From Neopestalotiopsis rosae (Eukaryota; Ascomycota; Sordariomycetes; Amphisphaeriales; Sporocadaceae): 64,000 nt of DNA. How positions within the stretch are numbered: the first letter of the stretch is position 1; each line of letters starts with the position of its first letter. The notes under the pieces were generated by a model. It was not told the origin of the DNA and searched no databases. It saw nothing but the letters and a program-made list of their open reading frames with translations. The DNA lies in contig JALGAS010000002.1 of assembly GCA_023078685.1 (NCBI GenBank), positions 6,014,001-6,078,000 of the forward strand, in the 5' to 3' direction. Below, piece by piece: positions 1-13,200 of the stretch. A program made the position numbers and the translations under genes.

Positions 1-723
1 GCGAGAGTCCAACTCAGTCGAAAGCAGATTTCGAATTGCCGTTTCATGCAACAAAAAAAAGTTACCTCGCTTCCATTGGGCCAAGCATTGGGGGACCTTT
101 CGGGGTCTCTATGTATGCACAGCGCGGGGCAACAACTCGCAGAGCGCATAGTAAGCGCTACCCAGATCCAGGTACCATTCCGGGTACATATACAGCCCAA
201 AGATTGCATACGCTCCTCGCCTTGTGGGCATAGTAAGAGTCGGTTATGTCAACTTACCATGCTGAAGAAAATTGTCGTTTTGGCTGGTATCGCCAGAACT
301 GGTATCAAAGTTGAAGCTATCGAGCCCACCCAAACGATGACTCTGGCGCCGATTTTAAAAGAAAGACCCGTACCCAGATGCTAGCGCTGTCTGCACTGGT
401 CTGATCCACCCAAGGACCAACCAGTTGACTCAGAGCTGCCCTGCGTCCTTGGCACCGTTCTCGGGCAGGATCTAGGATCGGACTGACTTTATTATGTTTA
501 CTTCTTTTTTTGATTTGCGGTTCTCGAATTGCATGGTCATGTAATCAGTCTCCGTCAATCTATCCTACACATGTCAGCTTCTGACTGTGATTCGTGTAGG
601 ATATTGGACTATATCTGTGCATGACATGAAGGATCACGACCTGGGCCGGGACTCGCCCCAATGCTGACCATGGCTGATGTATTATTGATTCGAATATTCC
701 AACACTGTCGCAGAGGAAACAAC
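1..723. other. Intergenic, no gene seen
   Basis: No reading frame here looks like a protein: the open stretches are short, overlap in several frames and have no recognisable motif. It presumably holds the 3' flank of the minus-strand gene that ends at 724 and flanking DNA of a gene outside the window. Confidence 0.5.
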
Positions 724-1339
724 TCAGCTCTCGATGGCCAGGGCCTTGACTCCTACCAATTTGGCGTCTTTCCCCTTGCCCTCTGTAGTAACAACCCAGT
801 ATTCCACCCTCGTGCCATCCTTCTTTATTCTGTAGACCCGAACGTCGTTGCCCTTGCCCGCCTTGCGCACCGCGTCCAAGAGGTCCGAATATCGTCCTTG
901 CGTATCCCAGTCTGCGGGATCTTGGATTTCTATTTGCGCGCTCGAGGGATTCGGGTGGGAGATCAAGCTAGCAAACTCCTCTATATCATGAATACGGGTA
1001 TTAGCATGGACTGAACTGAATGATCCGCATAAACAAGAGTAAGACTTTGGGAAGGAGGGCAACCCCGCTCGACAACAAAGCATATGTGAACGAACCTTCA
1101 TCGGGCAGCCCTTTGCCATCCTCGTCCCAGTTGAGGCAGACTGGCTCGAAGGGCTCGTCGGCGTCACTGGTGTAAAAGGCATCCTTCACAGCGCTTTTGA
1201 GAACGGCAGGCACCTGGGCGCCCGAATCTGTGGTTTTGAATGCTTGCTTTGTGTTACTGGCCGACTTTGCTGTTTGGCCCTCGTTGGGATCCTTGTTGGC
1301 CTTTTCCAAGAAGGCCATGTAGTCCTCGTCTGAAGCCAT
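724..1339 (-). CDS. Conserved hypothetical protein, possibly with a mitochondrial isoform
   Basis: Two exons, 1096-1339 and 724-1010, joined across an 85-bp intron (1011-1095; donor GTTCGT, acceptor CAG) with phase preserved at the D-E-V junction. The product is 176 aa starting MASDEDYMAFL. It is mostly hydrophilic, with an acidic middle (DADEPFEP) and a lysine-rich C-terminal half. I recognise the style of a conserved fungal protein but no named domain, so no function is given. The same frame stays open upstream to ATGs at 1570 and 1558. The extra 77 residues of the longer form are basic and Ser/Thr-rich and end in RRFSEQSFSTSSTLK, which resembles a fungal mitochondrial presequence. The ATG at 1339 is the conservative start; two forms may exist. 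Confidence 0.75.
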
Positions 1340-1570
1340 CTTAAGAGTTGAGGATGTACTAAATGATTGCTCAGAGAAGCGCCTCGGGTATGTGCAAGTA
1401 CTGGCGAAGGTCGTTGTAAAGAATGTTGCTGCTGTCCGTGGTGCGGGGATGAGGTTGATGCTCGACGTACAAAGGTTCTTCGTAGCAGGTTCAGCTTTCT
1501 TGAAAGAGGGAAACACAGAGTTGCCAGTCTTGAGCGTCTGAAAACTTGCTTTTGGCATTCGGCTGAACAT

Positions 1571-2011
1571 CAGTGTCGTGATTGGGAAGATCTCCAGGGT
1601 GGGCTGTTTGGGAGTTATGACGCACACTGGGGGGGTTACTCAAGCTACCTGCCGACTCGACAGCAAGCCTAACTTCTTACGTTAGTGGGTGCAAGCTTGC
1701 TACCAGTATCGTCTTGGGCTACGGACGGCAAAATTTACTTAGCAATGATCAAAGAAAATGCATTACAGCAAATCAACAAACATTACATCTATGAATTAGG
1801 CCAAAAGATTGATTTCACATTTCAAAATACAATTACGTTCATTGGGGAATCATAAGGTTCTTTGTTCATCATGCAACTTTTATCATTAGCTGCGTTAGAT
1901 ATCTCGAATACCGATTTTCAGACCACCACGCCCGTTGCAGTAGCTGTGAAGGAACCCCAGGAACTCCAATGCAAGTGAACAGAACCAAGGAAATGCAAGT
2001 ACAGAAGCTGT
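1571..2011. other. Intergenic, upstream of the hypothetical gene and 3' flank of RPL3
   Basis: Short spacer between two minus-strand genes. The part just below 2011 should be the 3' UTR of the uL3 gene. I see no separate gene or RNA. Confidence 0.5.
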
Positions 2012-3534
2012 TTACGAGCTCTGAACGAGATCCTTCTTGAGAGTACCCTGGAATTGCTTCTTCTCTGCCGGGGTCTGGAAAGCACCGTGTCCGAACTCGG
2101 ACGAGGTGTCGATCCACTTGAGCTCGACCTTCTCGAGGGCCTTTCTCGAGGTGTGGATGAACATGGACTTGCGGAGGGTCATGACACGCTTCTTGGTACC
2201 AGGGATGGAACCCTTGACCATGACGAAGTCGTTGTTGATCTCACCGTATCTGACGAAGCCACCCAGACTGTACATTTCATGTTAGCATACAACCACTCAA
2301 CCAAATGGGAAAGATGGAGGAAAACGTACGGAGTGATGGTCTTCTTGGTGACATCCTGCTCGGTAGAGGCGTTGTTGTCGGCGTCACCCTTGCCAATGCG
2401 GTAGATCTTGTGGTTGACCGAGGTACGGTGGTGGTAACCCATCTGACCGGCACGGGCAACAGTCCACTGGACGTGGGACGGGTGCCATGCACCGATACAA
2501 GCGACCTTACGGAGACCCTTGTGAGTCTTACGGGGAAGCTTCTTGGTGCCCCAACGGGAGGTGACACCGCTGAAACCGTGACCGCGGGTGACGGCGATAA
2601 CGTCGATCATCTCGTCCTGCTCGAAGATGCTGCTGATCTCGATGGGCTTCTCGAAGAGACCGTGGCCGAACTCGACCTTGTCGGCAACGGAGCCACCGTT
2701 GATCTGGATCTCCATCAAGTGGGCCTTCTTCTGCTTGAGAGGAGTCTTGCGGATCTGGGTGTGGGCGAGGACACGGACGACGGAGCAGTACTTCTTCATG
2801 CGCTCGAGCTCGCGGCTGATGGAGGCACCCTTGGCCTCGGAGTGCTTCTTGGCGTACTTGGTGAAAGCCTTCTTCTTGGACTTGTACCAGTTCTTGTAGA
2901 AGCGACGCTTGAGCTCGTCGGACAAGTGCTCAGCCCAGACGGTGGTAAGGGATCGGAGACCGCGGGGAGTCTCGATGTAACCAACCAGACCAACAGCGAT
3001 CATCTGTGAGATGTTAGCCATAGGCACAAAGCCAAGCGGGCTGCGCTGTTCGTACCGGAGGAGTATCAATAATGGAAACGGCCTCGACAACCTCCTTCTT
3101 GTGGGCCTTGGCACCGGGACGGTCGAGGTCACGGACGATGGTGGTCATACCAGCCTTGTAACCCATAGCGGCAGTCAGGTGAACGGGCTGCTTGGCGTTG
3201 TCCTTGGGGAAGCTGGTGAAGCACAACAAATTAGCGACTCTGTATGCAGGAAAGGTGTGCGCAATAATCGCAGCCACATGACACTGCTCCTGCTGTTCCA
3301 AAATCTTCCCACTCTTGCGCGCGCGGCCTGAGTTTTCGATGCATCCATCTCGTTGATGACCAATTGCCCAAATGCCTTGTCGTGCGAGGGTGTCGAAAAT
3401 TTCCTCCTCTTGAATCCGGTTCTGATATCGGGTTGAACTTACGACTTGACCTTACCCCGGTGACGGGCAGCCCGCTTCCTGGGAAGGTAAGCCAGCGAAC
3501 CGTGACGGGGGGCCTCGAACTTTCGGTGAGACAT
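2012..3534 (-). CDS. rpl3: 60S ribosomal protein L3 (uL3)
   Basis: Structural protein of the large ribosomal subunit; its extension reaches the peptidyl transferase centre. Four exons: 3443-3534, 3056-3212, 2330-3003 and 2012-2267, with introns of 230, 52 and 62 bp. All junctions are GT-AG and keep phase, giving 392 aa against 387 in yeast. The start [20 protein letters not shown] is the canonical L3 N-terminus. Other recognisable blocks are [20 protein letters not shown], the [19 protein letters not shown] core with the conserved tryptophan region, and a C-terminus with [13 protein letters not shown]. The first intron is much longer than the others, as is common in ribosomal protein genes. 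Codon use is strongly C/G-ending, consistent with high expression. Identification is secure; only exact splice sites could shift by a base or two. Confidence 0.97.
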
Positions 3535-4270
3535 CTTGATTGATCCTGGTGGTTAGTATCAATCCGGGTGGTGGTTGAGAGGATTGGGAAAGTTCTTCAA
3601 AAAGAGTCTCTTCAAGAGGTCTGGAAATTTCCTAAGGTGGTGAGGGCAGTAAATTTTGGTGCGGGCCAAAACTGTGGACCTTAGACCTGAGATTAGCCGG
3701 GTGGGGCAGGCAGAAAAAAAAAATGCCACAGCAGAAAGAGCGCGGCTTGGACTTTTTGGCTGGCAGAACCCTGACGCTTGGACCAATGGAACGGCTAGCA
3801 CCGAAGCCTGGCCACGACTCACTAGAGGTGGGCACGAGAGCTTATGGTTGCTGAGGAAATCTTCTCACGTGATCATTCACAGTGATGCTTCAAGATCTTC
3901 ACCATTGACACGATTGATTATAGCTCTTGGTCGATGAAATAAAAAGTAGAACGTGACATTTTTAGTTGCCAGAAATTGTAAACCGCTTCAGATCATTCCA
4001 TTATCGATTGCACATGTGATTATTCGACGACCGGCTTGCACTGCCAACAAAATCCATAGGCCTTATCTTTTATTCATTCATCTATTCCAATCGTATGTAT
4101 GTCTAGGTATGCTTAGTCATTTTCACAGGAGACTTCCATGAAATCTAAAGGTTTCCGTTGGTTTTAATTGAAAAACTGGGTATGTATCGAGAAAGCAAAT
4201 ACTAAAACACAAGAATCTTGACAGCATCAACACAGTATCCCAATCGCTACTCCCTCCTGTTCACATTCCA
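3535..4270. other. RPL3 promoter and Cyc8 3' flank
   Basis: Lies upstream of the minus-strand RPL3 start and downstream of the Cyc8 stop. Pyrimidine-rich leader sequence (on the minus strand) sits just ahead of the RPL3 ATG. No gene seen. Confidence 0.5.
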
Positions 4271-7226
4271 TTAAGCCGTACCCTCAGTCTTGGGGGCCGG
4301 TCCCATTAATCCGTTCATGCCAGCACTCGTGGGTGTTGAAGTCTTAAGCTCGCCAGTGGCAGATGCTGGCCCCGAAGCAGGGCCTGTGACGTTGACCTTC
4401 TTCTCTTCCTCGCCACTGTCATCGTAATCCTCATCCACGTCCATTTTGCGAGCTGCTCGCTCTGGCTCATTCGCCTGCTGTGGTGTGGGCGTGGGGACCG
4501 GGGCAGGAGCGACAGAGTGTTCATTTCTTGGTCGCTCTTCCTGCGGATATTCCTTGGCCGGGTTTGGACCTGGACCTGGACCGTTGTGCGAGGGGCCATC
4601 GTGAATGATCCCTTGCATCGGCGACGGACCTTGCTGCATTGGTGGCAGGTGCGTTGACATTGGGTGCGCAGGCTGATGATGAGCAGCCTCCGACGGGTGA
4701 TAGTTGTCATTAGCACGACGCTGCTCGTCAGCTCTTCGCAGCTCCTCGGCATGACGCTGGTCGTCAGCACGTCGCTGATCGTCCAAGCGTCGCTGCTCCT
4801 CAAGACGATGTTGCTCTGGTGAGGTTCTACGATATGGCTCTGGCCCGCCCCGGAGTGGCGTCGAAGGACGACGGTGGCGCATGTCGTGGATGAGAGCACG
4901 GTTTTCTTCAGAAGCAGGCTTCTTGATTGCCGGCTCATCCTCCCATTCGCGCATGCGTTTAGGTCCGACAGAGGGAGGACGATTATCAGCACGGTGCTGA
5001 GGGCCATCTGGACCCATGGGGCCCTTGAGAGGAGTGGGCACGCCATTGTCCATGCTACTGGGACCAGCCTCCGGGTGGTGACCATGAGGCGGTGGTTGAT
5101 ACTGGGGATAAGCTGACTTGGGGCTAGGCATGCGGTTGTCACGCATTGTAGGCCGTGAGTCTGGTCGAGGCGATCCAGCTCGGTAAGGCATCAAGTGAGG
5201 AGGTGGTGCAGCGCCATTCGGAGGGCCGCTGGGAGGACCATTGCTCGGCTGAGACATGCTGGCTGTTGGAGCCGGTGTATAGTTCGGGTTGCTGACTCGA
5301 GCCTGGCCTGCCGAAGCAGGAGGCTGAGGCTGCGATGGAGGAGGTGGAGCACCGTAATGAGGTGGTCCAGGAGAAGGGCCACGGCGGATAGGCGCGGGTC
5401 CAGGCGGAGGCACCTGACGGCCAGAATCACCATACGGTCTCATTTGGGCTTCCGCGCGAGGGCTAGGCTGGCGCGGCATCGGCGGCGCAGGGCCACGGAA
5501 AGGCTCTCTCTGGTCATATGGGTTGGGTGGTTGTGGAGGATTCACATCACGAAGACTGCCCCAGCCGTTGGCACCGCCTGGTCCAACTGGAGGACGACCG
5601 GGCTGCTGCTGCTGAGGCGGTTGCTGTTGTTGCTGCTGCTGTTGAGGTGCTGCGGATGCGCCTGTCCACTGCGGTGCCTGGGGACCTTGAGCACCATAGG
5701 TCTGTGGGTGCACATCAGTCGGTACAGGAGCAGGGCCTTGGGGCAGGTGTCCAGTGCTTTGGCCTTGACGCAGAAGTTGCAGCCTGGCCTTGATGTGAGG
5801 ATTAGACGGATCAAGCTCTGCTGCTCTTTGGTAGGCATCCAAAGCGTCGGTGATTTGATTATTGCAGCTCTCGTAAAGAGTGCCCAGATCATACCAAACC
5901 TCGCTGATGTACGGGTTCAGTCTGATTGCTCGGGAGTAAGCGTCGAGCGCATCACGGTATTGGTTGATCTGGTAGTAGAGCACTCCAATAGAACACCAGA
6001 AGGTTGGGTTTCGACCGTCTCGGTAGACAGCTTGCTGGTATGCTTCGTAGGCTTTGGGATACTTCTGCTGCGACATGTAGCAACGACCGAGCAGGTACCA
6101 GCTTTGCGCATCGTTGTTATCAGCGCTGACTGACTTTTCAAGATACTCGATGGCTCGTTCTTGACTGGAGAAGCTGCTACTTTGTTGGTGGTGGAGCCAG
6201 CCAAGTTGTTGCAAGACCTTGGCGTGGTTCGGATCTCTGTCAAGAACTCTACCGTACGCTGCCTTCGCGCTGTCATACTAAATTTCAAGTCAGAGGCAAA
6301 TCAATGCATCTTGCTTGGATCCATGACTTACGTCTTTTTGCTGCTCATGAACGTGGCCGATCTGGAACCAAATGTCCTCCTCGGTGAGAGGCGGCGGCGG
6401 AGATGTAACAATGTAATTGAAGCACTACGCGAGTTAGTAATGGCTCAGGACTTGGGAAATGCGTGGGAGTAACTGACCTCGAGACTCTGTCCATACTTTT
6501 GTTGCTGTTTGTATATTATACCCAGTCGGAAATAGATTTCGTTGGCCTTCTCAAAATCAGGCTGCATTTGCATAACTTGAGAAAACGCCTCCTCCGCGTG
6601 CTCCAATGAGCCGTATCGATCGTATAGAATACCGATGCCGTACCACAGCTTGGGTTCCTTGGGGTTCTGTAGGTTTACCAACGCTGACTGATACGCGGCA
6701 TACGCCTGTTGCAGGTCATCCATCATAAGGTAGCAGTGACCTATGGACAAGGTTAGACACGAGGCGACATCGATCAAAATAAAGAATAACCGAACATACC
6801 AAGGCTGCCCCAGACTTCGCCGTTTCTTTCATCAATTTTCAATATCGCTTGGAGGAACTCGACTGCCTTGTGGAACTCCTCGCGAGTGCGCAGAATCAAG
6901 CTGATCGCATTCATGGCGGGAACGGAGTTCGGATTCGCCCTAAGGGCATGCTCGTAGGCATTCATGGCATCGTCGAGGCTACCTAGAAGCTCGGAGAAGC
7001 TTCCTACACGAGGAATTAGTACTGCGCATCATGAAGCGAATGTTGTGTTTGATGCGCACGACTTACCAATTTGCAACCACAGAAGCTCATTGACAGTGCT
7101 AATTTGCCGCGAAGGGGCAGGCTGCGGTTGTGCGGGAGGATAGTGCGCAGCGCCTGGAGGCGGTGGGCCTTGAGGACCGTGATGCATTTGCATGGGCATC
7201 TGCGGTGAAGGATGGTGGTTCGCCAT
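4271..7226 (-). CDS. cyc8: Cyc8/Ssn6-type TPR corepressor (Tup1 partner)
   Basis: General transcriptional corepressor subunit that, with the WD40 protein Tup1, is brought to promoters by DNA-binding repressors (SsnF in Aspergillus, RCM-1 in Neurospora). Five exons: 7067-7226, 6800-7003, 6478-6740, 6332-6424 and 4271-6277. Introns are 53-63 bp and the product is 908 aa. A short Pro/Gln/His-rich N-terminus leads into about ten tandem tetratricopeptide repeats (roughly residues 45-410), with typical TPR spacing such as LWYGIGILYDRYG and SWYLLGRCYMSQQKYPKAYEAY. A Gln-rich run follows near residue 460, then a long Pro/Gly-rich disordered tail with a charged REQRR-like heptad section and an acidic stretch (DVDEDYDDSGEEE). 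The start is the ATG at 7226; the frame extends three codons further only with TTG. The TPR-first architecture and polyQ make the assignment firm. Confidence 0.95.
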
Positions 7227-10200
7227 GATCGCCAAATTTTGATTTTTGGGACTGATATAGATGCAAGTCTAAGCCTTGCTGGAGTATGCGACCAGATGCA
7301 AGTAGATTGGGAAGCCCAAGTCAACCACCAAGAAAAGTGGAAGTGGCGCCTGCACTTGAGTGCTGAATAAGTTGTGGCGAGCTGATGGAGCGCTTGCGCA
7401 AAGATCTCCAAATGGGTATGAGGTTAGGGGTGTTTTATACTCTTGGTTTTTTATACCCGACCAGCGCCAGGCAAAAAAGACAATTGTATTACAGAATTGA
7501 ATACAGGATGGCAAGTCCTTTCAATCGAGGCCGAGAGTCTAGTGTACGACCTCAAAACGTGTCGGCGTTGCAAGAACTTCAGATGGAAGAGGCCGCGACG
7601 ATAAAGTCAAAGGTGACGTGACTGGCGCGTAGACGAGACAGGCTCGTGTTGGGGCGAAATAAGAAAAAATAGATGAAGTATAGCGTCGACGGGAAAGAAT
7701 AAGGTGAAGAAGGTGGCCAGATGAGACTGGGAGATGGTCAAGTTTGCTGGCAGATTCCGACGCCCTCGCCTGAGTATCAGTTCTGATGGGCGTGGGAAAA
7801 GAGAGGAAGTGGTGAGAAGGAGGGACGAACGAACGGGTTTGGCGAGGGAATTCGGGAAGGGGACGCAGAATAATTCTCCTCTTCTCAAACTACCCTAACC
7901 CACGCCGACGACGAGAGGAACAAGCTGGGATTTGGCGTAATTGACGGTGGAGCCTATGCGCAAGAGAGTCCAGGGACGAGGACAAGCTTGACCAGCGCGA
8001 TCCCGTAACGGCTCAGTAGCTGCCAAGTACCGCGCTAGCACCGCTAGTCGGCTTGGGCGGGTCTGCGGGGCCGGGTCTGGGTACCTTACCTGCCCTTGCC
8101 TCACATAAGATGGCAGATTCAAGACTTTACCTTGTACCCTACTTGCCTACCTCGTGCTCACTGTTCTGTGCTCTGTGCTCTATAGGTAGTTAGGGCCGAG
8201 GGTGGTAGGTGCGCCCACCCGCCTGCCCGCCAAAACATCTGTGTCTGTCACCCCAGAGTGTATGGGCACGTTGTGTGACCGTCACCAGCCAACGCCGCAA
8301 CACACACCAGATAATCACCTACATCACAGGTTGAGGACGCCTCCAATCTTTGTCACTATCTAGCACATATTTTCACCAATCCGCAGGGCAACCTGGGCAC
8401 GATTTCGACGATTGCCTACTTATGGCATCATTTTTGACATTCGAACAACCTTTCTCTTTCGATTAGTGAAGATAAACTAACTACCCATGAATGCCCACGT
8501 GGAAAGACCAACAGACTTTTGCTTTTATGTACGATGAAGAGTGCCTTTTGTACAAGCATTTGTGCGGAGCCTGCGAGTCGAGTCCCGAACAAATGAGATC
8601 CAAAACAGAACACATGGCGCGATGAGCAAAAGGCATTATCAGACAAGTCCATCACGCTGAAGATTCTATTTGAGCCATGCCAATCAGTTGAGGATGAGGA
8701 GGCTGGCAACTCACATTCAACGGTTCTGCCCAAAAATACACACTACATGCCTTGGCGGCATATCAACCTGATCAACCCACAGCGCAGCCGCATTCATCAA
8801 TTCAGCCTTTGCACCGACAGCAGCTTCATCAAGCTTTTAAAGTTCGCTTGCTCTGTTTTTTCTTCTTCCTCCTCGACCTGCATACGGCTATTTATTCTTC
8901 GCAGTCCGGAGATGGTTCCATTCTGCCCGCTCTAGCATGAATCGAGTCGAATCCAAGGCTGACAACAATGCACTGCTGGAGGTGACGTGACGGCGTTACA
9001 GCGAGACTCGGTGGGCGGAAATGACCGCAGCAGTTCCTGGTCATCCTGGGGAGACGGAGTTATTTGGACGTCTCTATCTGTCTGCTGCTGCTGGTGGTGG
9101 GTGGATGAGCAAAGCTCCGTGGTGGCCTGTGTTCGGTACCTCGCCGCCTTTCTGGGATGCAAGTCCCTGGGGATCCAGACTGGAGAAGACGAGGGGAGCC
9201 GATACTTCACCAGTACTTCTGTCGACCAGCCCTGCTGCAGCCGCCAAGTTCCCGAGACACACTCCAAATTTGGTGCTTGGCCGGCCTGTGTGGCAACCCA
9301 CCCCAGCTAAAGCCAGCCCGCTCTCAGCGGCAACGTGAGGTCAGGGCCTAAACCCAGCCGGTACGTATCGTCCTTGACTAAGTTCCGGTGGCACCCCCAG
9401 TTCCAATGCGGTTCCCAATGTCCATACATAATGGTTTAGGGTGCAGCGATCGTTTGTTTGGTAAGCCTCCGGGGTGCTAGTGGACGCCAGGATCTGGGCC
9501 CGAGCCAAGCCAGGAGCCATGAAGCCCTCTTGGCCCTTTTGCTGCCGGCCAGCCAAGCATGACACACCCTTTTTGTGCTATCCGTCAGCCTACCCGCTTT
9601 AGCAGCCAGCAGCCCGCTCCAATCGACAAGCAGCCAAAGGCCCATATGGAACTTACCTAGCTGGAGCTGGAGCCGGTATGTAGCTGGAGCAAGGAGCTGG
9701 AACCAGCGCCGAGCCAGTCAGGCCCAAGTGCCAGGGGCCAAACATCCCAACGCACCCCCCAGACCGGCGTCCATTTTAAATTGAGGCATACGCTTATCTT
9801 GCTCGGAGCATTTGTCCTTATGGTAAAGCGAACCGTCTTACTGATGGCTTCCTAGAAACAGAGGACAGCGTAACAATTGTACACATTTGGCATCGTGTCT
9901 CCCAGCCACTTGTACGTCTTCCCACGTTCGTGCTCGACCGCTTTGCAGCCGGTATAGCCCAGCAACATTTTGAGCCGGCTGACCTTTCGCGGAGCCTTAC
10001 CTCGACATGGTCAGATGCATCTAGCAAGGCCGTCTTGTGTACGATGATCAGATGGAGATAACAGCCAGCGGTTCCTGCAGTGATTACAATATATCGCAGC
10101 GAAAGGCTTGATCGAAAACTATTTCCGTACGTAGGCACTTGCTCTGCTCCTGTGCTGACAGGATCGCCGCGTGCAGCTTGGCGTTCTAGGTGGATAGACG

Positions 10201-13200
10201 AACGTCACGTTGAATTATGCTCCAAACGTACACAGCGCCCACATCTTCGGTTAAAACCAGTGACTATGTCAGTCAGCCAAACCCTACCCAAAACAGACTT
10301 GCCGGGAAGAAGCTACAGTAGTGTGCGAGATCAATGCTACAAGTCTTCCAGTATATGTGCTAGACACTTCGCCAGACCATCGCGCCAGACTACCTTTACA
10401 ATAAATATCTACCAAACAAAGCAGGCGTACTCTGCGAAGGCGTTGCATGCCATTTGCGGACGATTATGGTGCACTGTCACCGCTCCCGTGGACGATTTGG
10501 CGCCTTTCTTGTGGGCCTTTTTGTATCAAGTGAGCCGCCATTGCCGGATCGTTCACCAGCCTGTAGATCTTCCGAGCGATTTGCACCCAGGGAACATTAC
10601 GCTGGAATTCAGCGTCTGGCCTCAACTTGTTCCCATGTCCCTAGCCAAGAGAAAACATTCGTCCCATGTTTCAATCCCACTAAGCGCCTCAGACACGGAA
10701 TGCATGTTTCACACGGCGATAGAGGTCCCTCTGATATCAACTATATCTAGCCATCAATTATGCGTCAAGTCTGCATGAGGTTGTCAAACCAAATGTTCGA
10801 CTCTGACAACAAAGGCACATTTTGACAGCTTGCGACCTGCTTGATTATGACCATGTCTAAATAGTCGGACTTGAATGCAAGGCATTCGTCTTCAACACCT
10901 CCTAGCCAAGAGATGAGAGTCACAACGTTCCGACGATGAACAGCCTCATATTATGGCCGCTGGTTGGGAAATCATTTGCCGTACCATTCCCATCTTGGCA
11001 GATACCTACTGTACCTCACCTAGTCCTGTTTCTCGTGATTTAACTTTTACCACGTGCTGATTAGATCCCGCAAGTCAGTCTGGGGTCGCGCAGGAAGCAG
11101 AGCAGCGTCATCGATTGTGGTGGACGGTGTCTAAATCACGTTTGAATTTCTGTTTCATAAGCTGCCCAATCTATGTGCCAAACGGTTAGAATTTGGGCTG
11201 GGCAGGTAAGGTTGTTTGGTCAGCCCAGTGCGCCCAGCAGGATCTCAGCCACAACAGATCGATAGACAGCACTCGAATCCTGTAGGACTCCGAGTGGGAA
11301 GCACAAGCCATCATCTCAGCACAAGAAGCAATGCCCATCAAGGCCTGCTCTCAGATCCAGATCACCTATTTGAGGCTCTAGCATGGTCTGGTTTCGGCTC
11401 ATAGGTTCAGCAGACATGGTACATGCGCCTCAGACCACGACCTTTGAGTGTATGAAGTGCGTTGATGATGATATAGCATCTCTGTCGCGTATCATGCCAC
11501 GCAGGAGGGAGGTGGCAGGTAAGTATAACGTCGGCGGGAGAGAAAGCCGCTGCGTCGAGTCGCATTTGGCAAAGGAACTTAACATTATCAGTAACAATAC
11601 CCGCAGCAGAGAGGATGGGACGAAAGGACAATCACGAGACTAGTCCAGATCTGTAATGCAGTTTGCATCTCTTGTGTGCCAGCGAGGAAGGTCTGGAGAA
11701 GGGACGGATCTCTGCCAATCTGTCCCGCGGGCGCTGACTGGCCGGCCGGGGCTGGGCGCACATACACATACAGGAGTACATGCACATGCACATACTACTG
11801 TATAGAGGTATATCAATGAGCAGAGACGACAGATTCGTTTCTGTAATGTCGTGTACGTACTGCATCTCGCGCATATGCAGACCGTTGGCGCATTGAGAAG
11901 CAGGCATACCGCATACATATATACTGCAACGCCGCACCACCATCATAACTGTACTACCACCACTACCAGACCTACATATTACAGTACGGTTTTGCGCCGC
12001 CGCCCATCATCATGATCCTCGCCCACCATCCACCACCCACAGTTTCCGCATGTATCCTATCCCCCCCTGCGCATACTTCGGAGGGGGCCAGGACATAAGG
12101 AGCAGTCACATTCGGTACGTCTCGGTCATGATTGTCTGGTTGACGTGCCAAACCAAGTGGGAAAGAGGGTTCGGCAGCCTTTTAAGCTCCACCCACACCA
12201 GAACCTCACCCAACACAAACACAAATTACCCAGCAAGCCCAGCTGCCACCCTGTCTGGTCTTCTGCCTGTCCACTCTTTGCCCACTCACTCTCTTTTTGC
12301 CCGCTTGCATCCGTTTTTGCTTCTCCCTGCTGTGGCCGATCAGCCGGGATCCTGTAGTGGCGGCGGCGGTAGCCAGGCTTGTTCGTACTAGCCACTGCGG
12401 CCCCCCATACCAAGACCACCCCCCGAGCCCCCCCTCGACTTCCTCCCCCCTGGGCTTGTAATACCGTAGCACTCGGGGTCGATTGCAATCGCCGGCTCTT
12501 TTGTCGCAGTAGCCAAGTGCGCCCCGTTACATTACTCTCGGGTGTGGGCGAATGAATACCTGCCTAGTGATGGGTGTGGCGGCCCGGGAGGAGCAGAGGG
12601 CGTTGGTCTCTGGCGCGCGCGAGGGAGGTGAGGCAGAGGCAGTGGAAGGATCCCAGCGCAAGCCACAAGTACACCTTCTGCTCATTCTTCCACTCGCATT
12701 CTAGGCGTGTGTCAGATGAGCTGTGTTCTCCCTATTCCCGCGAAGGAGGGGGGGTGCGCCAAGGACAAACGAATCAGTTCGTTTGAACCGACGGCCTTGG
12801 CGTCAAAGCCTCATTGAGAAGCCACGAGGAATGGGGACAAATCGGTCGCGGCTCGAAGTGGATCGCTCTACGCTACCAAAAATCACTTGCTATTCTACTA
12901 CCATTTACTCAGACTATTGTACCGTTCTGGATGTTGGATGAGCGTAGTGTAGTAATCCGGTACACGCCGTCACTTGACATCAACAAGGGGTCCTCGCGTT
13001 CCCAGGTCTTCTCTGCATCGTATGCTGCTTTGCCATGTCATACGGCAGGGGGTGAACTAGCCAGCCATGAGGGAAAGAAGCTGATGACATCTCTTATATA
13101 GGGGAGATGAAAAGCTTGGAGATCGACCGCAGCTTGACTCAAAAGTCATGTACCCTGATTAGAGTGTGTAAATGCACTGCCTGTTTCCTACCATGCATAC

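Noticed and set aside
2305..3009. 234-codon plus-strand frame opposite RPL3
   Set aside because: Antisense shadow of exon 3 of the ribosomal protein gene, rich in Leu/Gly/Val from its codon bias.
3213..3442. Long first intron of RPL3 as a possible snoRNA host
   Set aside because: I looked for C (RTGATGA) and D (CTGA) boxes on the transcribed strand and found no convincing pair; the TTGATGAC seen is on the opposite strand.
10080..10778. 232-codon frame in the nine-kilobase gap
   Set aside because: Opens with GTG, has no recognisable motif, and composition looks random; no splice-extended version improved it.
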